Assembly: GCF_000455345.1 (NCBI RefSeq)
Contig: NZ_HG315690.1
Span: 1,873,360 to 1,937,359 of the forward strand
From: Halopiger goleimassiliensis
Lineage (GTDB): Archaea > Halobacteriota > Halobacteria > Halobacteriales > Natrialbaceae
DNA: 64,000 nucleotides
Direction: 5' to 3'
The notes beneath the pieces are model-generated. The model was given only the letters and a program-made list of their open reading frames with translations. It was not told where the DNA came from and searched no databases. Position numbers and translations under genes: made by a program. Below are positions 24,829 through 33,521 of the stretch, piece after piece; the stretch's first letter is position 1, and every line of letters starts with the position of its first letter.

Positions 24829-25079
24829 GGTGGACGCAGTCCACCTAAAAAGCGCGGCCGAAGGCCGCGAAACGCGAGGCGGGCGTGGAACCGTCAGGTC
24901 CCACGGAACGTCGAACGGGCCTTGCCCGTGAGACGGTCTGCCGCCGAGCGACACGATGCAGGTGATTCCCTCGAAGGGACATCACCCACGCACAACTTCC
25001 TTCGGGAACCCACACCGGATAGCGGCGAGTCTCGCGTCTCCCGACGAGCGGCCTCGCCGGCCACCGCCTCGAGTGCGGT
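24829..25079 (+). ncRNA. Candidate structured RNA downstream of tRNA-Leu
   Basis: Nearly all of this interval pairs locally. Stems are 24829-24845 (7 bp), 24854-24868 (6 bp, GAA loop), and an outer GGCGG/CCGCC stem (24878-24882 with 24941-24945). The outer stem encloses two hairpins, 24884-24905 (GTCA loop) and 24909-24935 (tandem G-A internal loop). Then come 24961-24986 (11 bp with one bulged C), 24997-25008 (C-UUCG-G tetraloop), 25023-25059 and 25063-25079. No reading frame fits. The consensus cores of RNase P and SRP RNA were not recognised. It could be a separate RNA, a tRNA trailer or an asnB leader. High GC makes some pairing expected by chance. Confidence 0.4.
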
Positions 25080-25174
25080 CGGTCAGAGACGTCGTCGACG
25101 TGATCCGGCTAGTCCGATCCTACCGTACTGAACGCGGGACGTTACAATGTCCGTGGTAGTGGTGAGGCCGGTGC

Positions 25175-27073
25175 ATGTGCGGTATCGTCGGCGCGTACGG
25201 GTGGGCCGATGAGAGCGTCCTCTCCTCGATGCTCGACTGGGTCGAACACCGGGGACCGGACGAAGAAGGGACGTATCTCGATCGAGACGCCGGGATAATG
25301 ATGGGGGCACGGCGGCTCTCCATCGTCGACCTTTCCGGCGGTTCGCAACCGAAGGTCAACGAAGACGGGACGGTTAGCGTCGTCTTCAACGGAGAGATCT
25401 ACAATCACGCCGCCCTCAGAGAATCGCTCGAACGGGAGGGCCATCGGTTCGAGAGCCGGTCCGATACCGAGGTCCTGGTCCATCTCTGGGAGGAATACGG
25501 CGAGGCGATGGTCGACCACCTCGAGGGGATGTTCGCCTTCTCCATCTGGGATCGGGATGCGGAGACGGTCTTTCTCGCTCGCGACCGACTCGGCATCAAA
25601 CCGCTGTACTACGGACGGGCCGACGGCGGCTACGTGTGGGGGAGCGAACTCCCCGCCTTGCTGATCGGCGGCGTCGATCGCACGCTCGACCCGGCGGCCG
25701 TCTTCAATCACTTTTCGCTCGAGTACGCGCCCGGTTCGCAGACGCTGTTGCGGGACGTGAAAAAGGTACAACCGGGGCAGACGGTGCGGATCGACGCCGA
25801 CGGCGTTCGGGAGCGAACGTACTGGAACCTGCTGGACGTCGAAACCGGCGGGACGACGCTCGACTTCGCGAGCGCGGCCGACCGATTGCGGGAACTGCTG
25901 GAGCGGTCGGTCGAAAAGCGACTCATGGCGGACGTCCCCGTCGGAGCGTTCCTGTCGGGCGGGCTCGACTCGTCGGCCATCGTCGGCATCGCCTCTGAGC
26001 GGACCGAGGACCCGCTCGAGACCTACGCCGTCTCCTTCGAGGACCCGCAGTTCGACGAGAGCGAGGAGGCCCGGCTCGTCGCGGACCACTTCGGAACGAA
26101 CCACCACGAGGTCACCGTCGACCTGTCGTCGATGGAGCTGTTCGACGACCTGATTCGGTACCTCGGCGAGCCCACGGGCCACCTGCAGATGCTCCCGCTC
26201 TTTCTCCTCTCGGAACGCGCCAGCGAAGACGTCAAAGTCGCCCTCGCGGGTGAAGGAGCGGACGAACTGTTCGCGGGCTATCCCCGGTATCGACGGGTGT
26301 CGGAGTACAAACGAGCGGTCGATTTCCTCCCGCAGTTCACTCACACCGTCGCGGGCGCGATGGCCCCGGTGGCACCGGTCGGGGAGAAGTACCTCAGGTA
26401 CTATTCGTGGCTCGAGGACAACGCCGAAGTGACGTTACACCACGCCTGCGGGTTCATGCCGTTTCGACCGGACCCCGAGGAGTTCCTCGACACCGGGGAA
26501 ACCGCCGAAACGGCGGGGCTCCGCGGGTACGTCACCGACGTGACCGGGCGGGTCGACGACCCGGCTCCCGAACAGCACATGTCGGCGTTCGAAACGAGGT
26601 ACACGCTGCCCAACTACCACCTGTTCAAGGCCGATCACACGAGCATGGCGCAGTCCCTGGAGCTTCGAGTCCCGTTTCTGTCGGCCGACATCGCCGAGTT
26701 CGCCCACTCGTTGCCGCTCGAGTACAAGATCACGGACGGGACTGCGAAGCGGGTGCTCAAACGCGCCGTCGGCGACCTGCTCCCCGACGACATCCTCGAA
26801 CGGAAGAAGATGGGGATGCGACCGCCCGTCGAGGACTGGTTCCGGGAGGAGCACGAGGCGATCGAAACGTGGTTCGCCCGGGAGAAACTCGAGAACGCGC
26901 CGTACGTCGACGCCGACGAGGCGATGGCGCTCCGGACCGCCCACCGGCGCGGCGACGAGTCGGCGGGACGAACGCTCTGGCTGATCCTCACGTACGTCGC
27001 GTGGTACCATACGTTCATCGACGAGCGAACGTCGATTATCGACGGCCGGTTACCGGAGCGGAAGGTCCCGTGA
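25175..27073 (+). CDS. asnB: Asparagine synthetase (glutamine-hydrolysing)
   Basis: A 632-residue two-domain enzyme. The glutaminase domain starts MCGIVGAYG, with Cys2 as nucleophile after Met removal, and has LSIVDLSGGSQP, NGEIYNHAALR and RSDTEVLVHLWEEYG. The synthetase domain has the ATP pyrophosphatase loop FLSGGLDSSA (about 257-266), GEGADELFAGYPRY and MAQSLELRVPFL. It converts aspartate to asparagine with ATP and glutamine; related enzymes act on cell-surface glycan precursors. The start is fixed by the catalytic Cys2. It follows the hairpin-rich region after tRNA-Leu and stands alone. Confidence 0.95.
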   Translation: MCGIVGAYGWADESVLSSMLDWVEHRGPDEEGTYLDRDAGIMMGARRLSIVDLSGGSQPKVNEDGTVSVVFNGEIYNHAALRESLEREGHRFESRSDTEVLVHLWEEYGEAMVDHLEGMFAFSIWDRDAETVFLARDRLGIKPLYYGRADGGYVWGSELPALLIGGVDRTLDPAAVFNHFSLEYAPGSQTLLRDVKKVQPGQTVRIDADGVRERTYWNLLDVETGGTTLDFASAADRLRELLERSVEKRLMADVPVGAFLSGGLDSSAIVGIASERTEDPLETYAVSFEDPQFDESEEARLVADHFGTNHHEVTVDLSSMELFDDLIRYLGEPTGHLQMLPLFLLSERASEDVKVALAGEGADELFAGYPRYRRVSEYKRAVDFLPQFTHTVAGAMAPVAPVGEKYLRYYSWLEDNAEVTLHHACGFMPFRPDPEEFLDTGETAETAGLRGYVTDVTGRVDDPAPEQHMSAFETRYTLPNYHLFKADHTSMAQSLELRVPFLSADIAEFAHSLPLEYKITDGTAKRVLKRAVGDLLPDDILERKKMGMRPPVEDWFREEHEAIETWFAREKLENAPYVDADEAMALRTAHRRGDESAGRTLWLILTYVAWYHTFIDERTSIIDGRLPERKVP

Positions 27074-27301
27074 TACACGGAGTAGACGCCAGAATCACCC
27101 GATCCGGCGCTGGCAGGGTGAACCGTCGTGCCGGGGAGAGCCCGCCGACGAGCAGCGGGCCTCGCTCCCTCCCCTCGTCGTACCGCTCGAGGAAGGGACC
27201 TGTTCTCGAGCGCGCGAACACGGCCACGGGGATCGCGGAAGCGACTTCGTCGACGGCGGGGAGACGGTAACGACTTTCCTGCCGCGTCCGAAGGTCGAGA
27301 C

Positions 27302-27871
27302 ATGGACCTGCAGGTCGTCTCTCGAGAGCGCGTCGTCCCCCTGACCGCCGTCCTGAGCGTCGTCTCGCTCGCGGTCGTCTTCGCGGCCGCGGGCAACCGG
27401 ATTCCCAGTTCGGCGGTGCCGATCGCACCGCAGTGGGTCCTCGACCTGATTCCGACGATCAACGCCGTGATCAGCGCGGTCGCCATCGCGACGATCGCAA
27501 TCGGGTGGCGGGCGATCCGTCGCGGCGCGATCGATCGCCACCGGGTCGCGATGGTCGCCTCGTTCGGACTGTTCGCGACGTTTCTCGCCCTCTACCTCTA
27601 TCGGCTCGTCGCGACCGGCGGTCCGGATCCCTTCCCCGGGCCGGAGGCGGTCGCGCTGTACGTCTACTATCCGGTCCTCGCGGTTCACATTCTGCTGGCG
27701 ATCGTCTGCGTGCCGCTGGTCTACTACGCCCTCCTGCTGGCGTTCGCGTACCCGATCGAGGAACTGCGCCGTACCAGTCACGCCCGGTTCGGCCGCGTCG
27801 CGGCGAGCCTGTGGCTGATCTCGTTCTCGCTGGGGATCGTCGTCTACGTGCTGTTGCACGTCGTGTACTGA
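27302..27871 (+). CDS. DUF420 family membrane protein
   Basis: A 189-residue membrane protein with about five helices: SVVSLAVVFAAAGN, LIPTINAVISAVAIATIAIG, VAMVASFGLFATFLALYLY, VYYPVLAVHILLAIVCVPL and SLWLISFSLGIVVYVLL. It shows the family's intramembrane His residues, in HRVAMVAS and AVHILLAIV. DUF420 proteins are related to cytochrome oxidase assembly factors (CtaM-like), so a role in heme-copper oxidase maturation is plausible but not shown. ATG 27302 gives the first helix in the right place; the upstream frame is Arg-rich shadow. Confidence 0.85.
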   Translation: MDLQVVSRERVVPLTAVLSVVSLAVVFAAAGNRIPSSAVPIAPQWVLDLIPTINAVISAVAIATIAIGWRAIRRGAIDRHRVAMVASFGLFATFLALYLYRLVATGGPDPFPGPEAVALYVYYPVLAVHILLAIVCVPLVYYALLLAFAYPIEELRRTSHARFGRVAASLWLISFSLGIVVYVLLHVVY

Positions 27872-27923
27872 TCTCCCCTGACTACCGATCACGTTTTTTA
27901 CCGATCGGGCGAGAACACTGCCC

Positions 27924-28511
27924 GTGCTCTCCGATATCGGTTCCGCGGACGCCGCCACCGCCGCGTTCGTGCTCGTCGTCGGCGTCTGGGTGCTCTCCGA
28001 CTGGTCCATCGCCTATCGCCGCGGGCGTCCGTCCGGGGCGGCGAGCGACCGCGGCTCGAGACACGCCGTCGGCGCGGGGATGATCGGCGGCGTTCTCGGC
28101 GCGGTGGCCGCGTCGGTGTTCGTTCCGTCGCTGGCCCTGCCGACCTCTCGGCTCCTCTTCTGGTGCGGTCTCGCGGTAATCCTCGCCGGCGTCGCCGTCC
28201 GACAGTACGCCGTTTGGACCCTCGGAGCGGCCTTCTCGCTCGAGGTAACGGTCGATGCGAACGACGAGGTGATCGAGAGCGGACCCTACGGATGGGTTCG
28301 CCATCCCTCCTACACGGGCGGGTTGCTGTCGCTCGTCGGGATCGGGATTACGACGGGCAACGCGTTGAGCGTGCTCGTGGCGCTCGCCGCCGGGCTGGCG
28401 GGCTACGGCTATCGAATCCGGGTCGAAGAACGGGCGCTACGCGAGGCGCTCGAGGAGTACGACGCGTACGCGGCGCGGACGCCGTATCGGCTCGTGCCGT
28501 TCGTCTGGTAG
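27924..28511 (+). CDS. Isoprenylcysteine carboxyl methyltransferase family membrane protein
   Basis: A 195-residue polytopic protein. It carries the ICMT/phospholipid-methyltransferase C-terminal signature: LEVTVDANDEVIESGPYGWVRHPSYTGG with the catalytic-cofactor block GPY-x-x-x-RHP-x-Y, then RVEERALREALEEYDAYAARTPYRLVPF. These enzymes methylate small or lipid substrates with S-adenosylmethionine at the membrane. It begins with GTG at 27924. The target is unknown. It follows the DUF420 gene by 52 bases on the same strand. Confidence 0.85.
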   Translation: MLSDIGSADAATAAFVLVVGVWVLSDWSIAYRRGRPSGAASDRGSRHAVGAGMIGGVLGAVAASVFVPSLALPTSRLLFWCGLAVILAGVAVRQYAVWTLGAAFSLEVTVDANDEVIESGPYGWVRHPSYTGGLLSLVGIGITTGNALSVLVALAAGLAGYGYRIRVEERALREALEEYDAYAARTPYRLVPFVW

Positions 28512-28518
28512 TCGACCG

Positions 28519-30030
28519 TCAGTCGTCGGCGTGGAGCGTTCGCTCGCCGACGTCGGGGCGGGTCACGTCGCGGTCGGTCTCCTCGTCCTCGATGTCGTAG
28601 GGGTACTCGCCGGTGACGCAGCCGAGACAGAGGTCGATGCGCTCCTTTCCCAGGACCTCGGCGACGGCGTCGGTCGAGAGATAGGCGAGGCTGTCGGCGT
28701 TGATCGCCTCGCGGATCTCGTCGGTCGACTTGTCCGAGGCGATCAGCTCCTCCCGGGTGGCCATGTCGATGCCCATGTAGCAGGGGGCGACGATCGCCGG
28801 CGCGCCGATGCGGACGTGGACCTCCTCGGCCCCGCAGTCTTTGAGTAACCCGACGAGTTGCGTCGAGGTCGTTCCGCGGACGATCGAGTCGTCGATGACG
28901 GTGACGGTCTTGCCCTCGATCGTCGACTTGATCGGGTTGAGCTTCAGCCGGACCGCGCGCTCGCGCTCGTCCTGGGTCGGCATGATGAACGTGCGACCGA
29001 CGTACCGGTTCTTCATCAGCCCCTCGGCGAACTCGACGCCGTCGTCGTCCGCGTCGCGGGGCTCGCCGTCGGCCGTCGTCTCGCTCGCGGCGTCGGCGTA
29101 GCCGGAGGCGAACGCGCGCCCGGAGTCGGGGACGGGCATCACGACGTCGGTCTCGACGCCGCTTTCCTCCCAGAGCTTTCGGCCCAGGTTCCGGCGGGCC
29201 TCGTAGACCAGCGTCTCGTCGATGACGCTGTCGGGACGGGCGAAGTAGACGTGCTCGAAGAAGCAGTGGGCGGTGTGGTCTTTCTCGATAAGCTGATAGG
29301 AGTCGAAGCCCCGTCCGTCGTCCTGCAGGACGACGAGTTCGCCCGGCCGCACGTCACGGACCAGTTCGCCGTCGAGAGTATCGATCGCGGCCGATTCTGA
29401 GGCCAGCACGTAGCCGTCCTCGAGTTCGCCGATACAGAGCGGGCGGTTGCCCTGCGGATCGCGGACGCCGAGGACGGTCTCGTCGTGGCTGATCGTCAGG
29501 GCGTACGAGCCGTGAATCCGTTCCATCGTGTGTTTGACGGCCCGGACGAGGTCCTCCTCGAGCAGGTTGCGCGCGAGGTCGTGGGCGATGACCTCGGTGT
29601 CGCCGTCGCTGGTGAAGGCGTGGCCGACGGCGGCCAGTTCCTCGCGGATCTCGTCGGCGTTGACGAGGTTCCCGTTGTGGGAGAGACCGAGCGAGCCGCT
29701 CTTGAACGAGACGGAAAACGGCTGGGCACACGAGGTGTCGACCGACCCGGCGGTCGGATAGCGGACGTGGCCGATCCCCGCCGATCCGTTCAACGTCTCG
29801 AGGTCGTCCTCGCCGAAGACGTCGCCGACGAGCCCCATCTCGACGTGGCTGTGTTGCTGGAAGCCGTCGTGGGTGACGATGCCGGCCGACTCCTGCCCGC
29901 GGTGCTGGAGTGCGTAGAGCGCGTAGTACAACGGCCGCGCCGCCGATCGACCGTTCAGTGAGACGCCGACGACGCCGCACTTCTCGGTCATTCCTGTTCG
30001 CCGGGGAGTCTCGCCCCGCCCATCAGTCAT
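28519..30030 (-). CDS. purF: Amidophosphoribosyltransferase
   Basis: A 503-residue enzyme that makes phosphoribosylamine from PRPP and glutamine, the first step of purine synthesis. The glutaminase nucleophile is the Cys in MTEKCGVVGV, exposed by removal of a short propeptide, and ALQHRGQESAGI follows. The phosphoribosyl domain has VMPVPDSGRAFASGYA and the PRPP loop VTVIDDSIVRGTTSTQLV. The C-terminal cysteines (LCLGCVTGEYP) match iron-sulfur-containing PurF forms. ATG 30030 is preferred to ATG 29991 because TTTTTATC (30054-30061) lies 24-31 bases upstream, fitting a leaderless transcript. Confidence 0.95.
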   Translation of the reverse strand: MTDGRGETPRRTGMTEKCGVVGVSLNGRSAARPLYYALYALQHRGQESAGIVTHDGFQQHSHVEMGLVGDVFGEDDLETLNGSAGIGHVRYPTAGSVDTSCAQPFSVSFKSGSLGLSHNGNLVNADEIREELAAVGHAFTSDGDTEVIAHDLARNLLEEDLVRAVKHTMERIHGSYALTISHDETVLGVRDPQGNRPLCIGELEDGYVLASESAAIDTLDGELVRDVRPGELVVLQDDGRGFDSYQLIEKDHTAHCFFEHVYFARPDSVIDETLVYEARRNLGRKLWEESGVETDVVMPVPDSGRAFASGYADAASETTADGEPRDADDDGVEFAEGLMKNRYVGRTFIMPTQDERERAVRLKLNPIKSTIEGKTVTVIDDSIVRGTTSTQLVGLLKDCGAEEVHVRIGAPAIVAPCYMGIDMATREELIASDKSTDEIREAINADSLAYLSTDAVAEVLGKERIDLCLGCVTGEYPYDIEDEETDRDVTRPDVGERTLHADD

Positions 30031-30053
30031 GGGCGTCCGTAGGGGACCGGACC

Positions 30054-30061
30054 GATAAAAA
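30054..30061 (-). promoter_or_regulatory. TATA element of purF
   Basis: On the minus strand TTTTTATC lies 24-31 bases before the ATG at 30030, the spacing expected for a haloarchaeal leaderless transcript. It decides between the two candidate start codons. Confidence 0.6.
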
Positions 30062-30190
30062 TCCCCGTGTTTGTGCTCTCAACAGTTGACATAGTCGGCG
30101 AGGTTATTCACGAACGTGAATATATCGAGGTTGCCCTCGTCGCCGTCGATGGCCGCGCGAACGACGGCAGGAGTGGGACGGTCGCTCGAG

Positions 30191-31141
30191 TCAGTCGACG
30201 GTCGGCACCGGCACCGACTCGAGCACGGACGAGACCACGTCCGCCTTCTCGATCCGGTCGACGGTCGCGTCGGGCGTCAATACGAGTCGGTGGGTCAACA
30301 CGGGGTCGGCGACGCGTTTGACGTCGTCCGGCGTGACGAACTCCTGGCCCGAGATGGCGGCGTATGCGCGGGCGGCCTCGAACAATCGCTGGGTCCCGCG
30401 CGGGGAGACCCCGACCTCCACGCGGGCGTCCGTCCGCGTAGACCGGGCGATTTCGACCATGTACTCGAGCAGATCGGCCTCGACGTGGACCGACTCGGGC
30501 ACCTCGCGCAACCGTTCGACCGTCTCGCGCTCGAGTACGGCGTCGACCGACGGGGTGGTCGTCTCGCGGGCCGCCCGTCGGCGGAGCAGTTCGGTTTCGT
30601 CCGCCTCGTCGGGATAGCCCATCGAGGTCTTCACGAGGAAGCGGTCGACCTGGGCCTCCGGCAGGGGGAAGGTCCCCTCCTGCTCGACGGGGTTCTGGGT
30701 CGCGATGACGAAAAACGGCTCCGGCAGCGCGTGCGTGTCGCCGTCGACGGTGACCTGTCCCTCCTCCATCGCCTCGAGCAGCGCGGACTGGGTCTTCGGC
30801 GGGGCGCGGTTGATCTCGTCGGCCAGCACGACGTTCGCGAAGATCGGTCCCTCGGTGAACTCGAAGGTCCCCTCCTGTTCGTCGAAGACGTGGGTCCCGG
30901 TCACGTCTGCCGGCAGCAAGTCGGGCGTGAACTGGATGCGCGAAAACGAGAGTCCGAGCGCGTCGGCGACGCTGCGGGCCGTCAAGGTCTTGCCGGTCCC
31001 CGGCACGTCCTCGAGCAGGACGTGTCCGCGGCCGACGAAGCCCACCAGAATCGTTTCGAGGAACTCGCGGTCGCAGATGACGGCGTCGCCCACCGCATCG
31101 GCGACGGACTCACACACCTCGCTCGCGCGGCGTACATCCAT
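30191..31141 (-). CDS. MoxR-family AAA+ ATPase
   Basis: A 316-residue MoxR ATPase. Walker A is EDVPGTGKTLTAR, Walker B VLADEINRAPPKTQSALLEAM, sensor 1 FFVIATQNPVEQEGT, arginine-finger region LPEAQVDRFL, and sensor 2 GVSPRGTQRLFEAA. MoxR proteins act as chaperones that activate metalloenzymes or work with VWA-domain partners; no VWA or DUF58 gene is adjacent here. ATG 31141 (MDVRRASEV) is preferred to ATG 31183 because the helical N-terminus starts there. Confidence 0.92.
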   Translation of the reverse strand: MDVRRASEVCESVADAVGDAVICDREFLETILVGFVGRGHVLLEDVPGTGKTLTARSVADALGLSFSRIQFTPDLLPADVTGTHVFDEQEGTFEFTEGPIFANVVLADEINRAPPKTQSALLEAMEEGQVTVDGDTHALPEPFFVIATQNPVEQEGTFPLPEAQVDRFLVKTSMGYPDEADETELLRRRAARETTTPSVDAVLERETVERLREVPESVHVEADLLEYMVEIARSTRTDARVEVGVSPRGTQRLFEAARAYAAISGQEFVTPDDVKRVADPVLTHRLVLTPDATVDRIEKADVVSSVLESVPVPTVD

Positions 31142-31223
31142 GCTCGTTGTCAGGTAACCGCCGCCCAAATCAGTTGCGTTCACCGATGGTGGGGCGAGTG
31201 ACCCATTTCTCGGACGTGGGTCG

Positions 31224-32207
31224 TCAGTCGTGGCCGACGATCGGTACCGGTTCGTACGGTTCGGCGAGGTACTCGAGGTCCGATTCCGAGAGCGAGACGT
31301 CGACGGCTTCGGCGGCTTCCTCGAGTTGCTCGACGCTCGAGACGCCGACGATGGGCGCGGTGACGTGGTCGTTGTGGAGGTGCCAGGCGATCGTCAGCTG
31401 GGCCATCGAGACGCCGCGGTCGGCGGCCAGTTCCGCGACGCGTTCGTTGATCTCTCTGCCGCCGCCGCCCCGGTAGACGGCGTGGCGATCCCCACGCTCG
31501 TCGGCCTCCTCGCTGCCGCGAGCGGTCGTATCGAACTCGTCGTGCGGCCGGGTCAGGTAGCCCCGGGCCAGCGGACTCCAGGGAATGACGCCGATTCCTT
31601 CCGCGTCGCACAGCGGGAGCATCTCTCGCTCCTCCTCCCGATACACGGGGTTGTAGTGGTTCTGCATCGTGACGAACCGCTCGAGGCCGAGGCGGTCGCT
31701 CGTATGAAGCGCGTCGGCGAACTGGTAGGCCCACATCGAGGACGCGCCGAGATACCGCACCTGATTGCGCCGAACCGCATCGTCGAGGGTCCGCAGCGTC
31801 TCCTCGATCGGCGTCTCGTCGTCCCAGCGGTGGATCTGGTAGAGGTCGATCGTCTCGAGGCCGAGTCGCTCGAGCGAGTTCGCCAGTTCCCCCTCGATCG
31901 CCTTGCGCGACAGCCCCTGCGCGTTGGGGTTGTCGTCGTCCATCGAGCCGTAGACTTTCGTCGCGACGACCAGCGAGTCGCGGTCGTGCTCCGCGATCAC
32001 GTCGCCGACGATCGATTCGCTCGCCCCGCCGCGGTAGACGTTTGCCGTATCGATGAAGTTGATCCCGAGATCGATGGCGCGCTCGAGAATCTCCCTGCTT
32101 TCCTCCTCGCCGAGCTTCCACCCCTCGCTCTGGTACCCCAGGTTCATCGTCCCGAGACAGAGCTGGCTGACCGTCGTGCCGGTCGATCCGAGCGTGGTGT
32201 ACTCCAT
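31224..32207 (-). CDS. Aldo/keto reductase
   Basis: A 327-residue TIM-barrel oxidoreductase. It starts MEYTTLGSTGTTVSQLCLGTM. The catalytic tetrad is visible as FIDTANVYRGG (Asp, Tyr), VVATKVYG (Lys) and LYQIHRWD (His). NADPH-binding features are VIPWSPLARGYLTRP and the late VSSVEQLEEAA segment. It reduces an aldehyde or ketone with NADPH; the substrate is unknown. It resembles the YajO/PdxI group of the AKR superfamily. Confidence 0.92.
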   Translation of the reverse strand: MEYTTLGSTGTTVSQLCLGTMNLGYQSEGWKLGEEESREILERAIDLGINFIDTANVYRGGASESIVGDVIAEHDRDSLVVATKVYGSMDDDNPNAQGLSRKAIEGELANSLERLGLETIDLYQIHRWDDETPIEETLRTLDDAVRRNQVRYLGASSMWAYQFADALHTSDRLGLERFVTMQNHYNPVYREEEREMLPLCDAEGIGVIPWSPLARGYLTRPHDEFDTTARGSEEADERGDRHAVYRGGGGREINERVAELAADRGVSMAQLTIAWHLHNDHVTAPIVGVSSVEQLEEAAEAVDVSLSESDLEYLAEPYEPVPIVGHD

Positions 32208-32300
32208 ACCCCCACTCGGGAGGAACGGCCGTATAATACCCCGACCCGCGGCAACCCGCTCGAGCGTACGGCATCCGTCGTCGCCCGAACCCGGGAGCCG

Positions 32301-33260
32301 TCACCCGAACGACGGGAGCACGTCCGCCCCGAACGCGTCGATGAACGCCGGCTGGTTCGTGTTGACGTTGTGAACGAACACCCGATCGACGTCGTGCTCG
32401 AGGTCGGCCTCGAGCCACGCGAGGTGGTCGTCGAGGTCGGCCGAGACGCGGACGTTCTCCTCGACGTCCTCCCTGTCGATTCGCTCGGCGAGTTCGTCGT
32501 AGTCCTCGGGCGTCCGGAGTTCCTGGGTCACCGTTCCCGGCACACAGTTGGTGCGCCACTGGTCGTACGCGCCCTCGAGCGCGCCGTCCTCGTCCTCGGC
32601 GTAGGAGTGCTGGGCCTTCAGGTAGACCGGCTTCTCCGGTGCCTTCTTGTTGAACGACTCGATGCGGTTGGCGTCGTCCTCGTGGTCCGGCGTCCCGATG
32701 GTGATCATGCCGTCGGCCCACTCGGCGAGCCACGCGGCCGTCTCCTCGGATAGCGCCGCGCCGAAAAGCGGCGGCGGGGTCTCTGGCCGCGAGTACAGCG
32801 TCGCCCGTTCGACGTCGATTCGCCCGTGATGGATCACGTCCTCGCCGTCCCAGAGCCGTCGCATGATCTCGGCGCACTCCTCGAGACGGGCGTTTCGCTC
32901 GCGTTTGATCGGCCAGTCGGTGCCCGTGATCCCCTCGTTCAGCAGTTGGCCGCTGCCGACGGCCAGCCAGAACCGCCCGGGGTACATCTCGCGCAGCGTC
33001 GCCGCCCCCTGTGCGACGATGGCGGGATGGTAGCGATAGCCCGGCGCGTTGACCGTCCCGAACGTCATTCCGGTGGCCTCCATCGCCGATCCGAGCCAGG
33101 ACCAGACGAACCCCGACTCGCCCTGTCGCTCACTCCAGGGGTGGAAGTGATCCGAGGCCAGCGCGTGGTCGAACCCCCGCTCGTCCGCGCGCCGGACCCA
33201 CTCGAGGAGGTCGCTCGGCGCGAACTGCTCGTGGGAGACGTGGTAGCCGACGTCGGTCAC
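32301..33260 (-). CDS. LLM-class F420-dependent oxidoreductase (TIGR03885-like)
   Basis: A 319-residue luciferase-like family protein. Recognisable blocks are DHALASDHFHPWSERQGESG, APGYRYHPAIVAQGAATL, RFWLAVGSGQLLNEGITG and PPLFGAALSEETAAWLAEWADG. It is the same fold as the enzyme at 15195-16151 but from a different subgroup, with a shortened central region. The start is taken as GTG 33260 (VTDVGYHVSHEQ) because the barrel begins there; the longer upstream frame reads as low-quality sequence. The substrate is unknown. Confidence 0.87.
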   Translation of the reverse strand: MTDVGYHVSHEQFAPSDLLEWVRRADERGFDHALASDHFHPWSERQGESGFVWSWLGSAMEATGMTFGTVNAPGYRYHPAIVAQGAATLREMYPGRFWLAVGSGQLLNEGITGTDWPIKRERNARLEECAEIMRRLWDGEDVIHHGRIDVERATLYSRPETPPPLFGAALSEETAAWLAEWADGMITIGTPDHEDDANRIESFNKKAPEKPVYLKAQHSYAEDEDGALEGAYDQWRTNCVPGTVTQELRTPEDYDELAERIDREDVEENVRVSADLDDHLAWLEADLEHDVDRVFVHNVNTNQPAFIDAFGADVLPSFG

Positions 33261-33521
33261 GATCCGATCAGCTCCGGTGGCGGCGTCGACGCACCCGTTC
33301 GCTCCTCTCTCCGAACTGATCGAGAATACGACGGGAACACGGGTCCACACACCAGAAAACGGCACTTAGTTCCGCGGCACGCGTATGCATGATGAGCCCG
33401 CTCGAGTGATCGACGTGGGGTTTCAGCATCCGGTTCGCCGCGGCAAACCGCGACCGTCTCCGTGACGATCCCGCCGCGACAGACCGATCCGCCCCCTTTA
33501 TGCTGCATTTGCGAGCAAGGA

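Noticed and set aside
24829-25079. RNase P RNA or SRP (7S) RNA
   Set aside because: The conserved GGAAAGUC-like core of RNase P and the S-domain signature of SRP RNA were not found, so only a generic structured-RNA candidate is reported.
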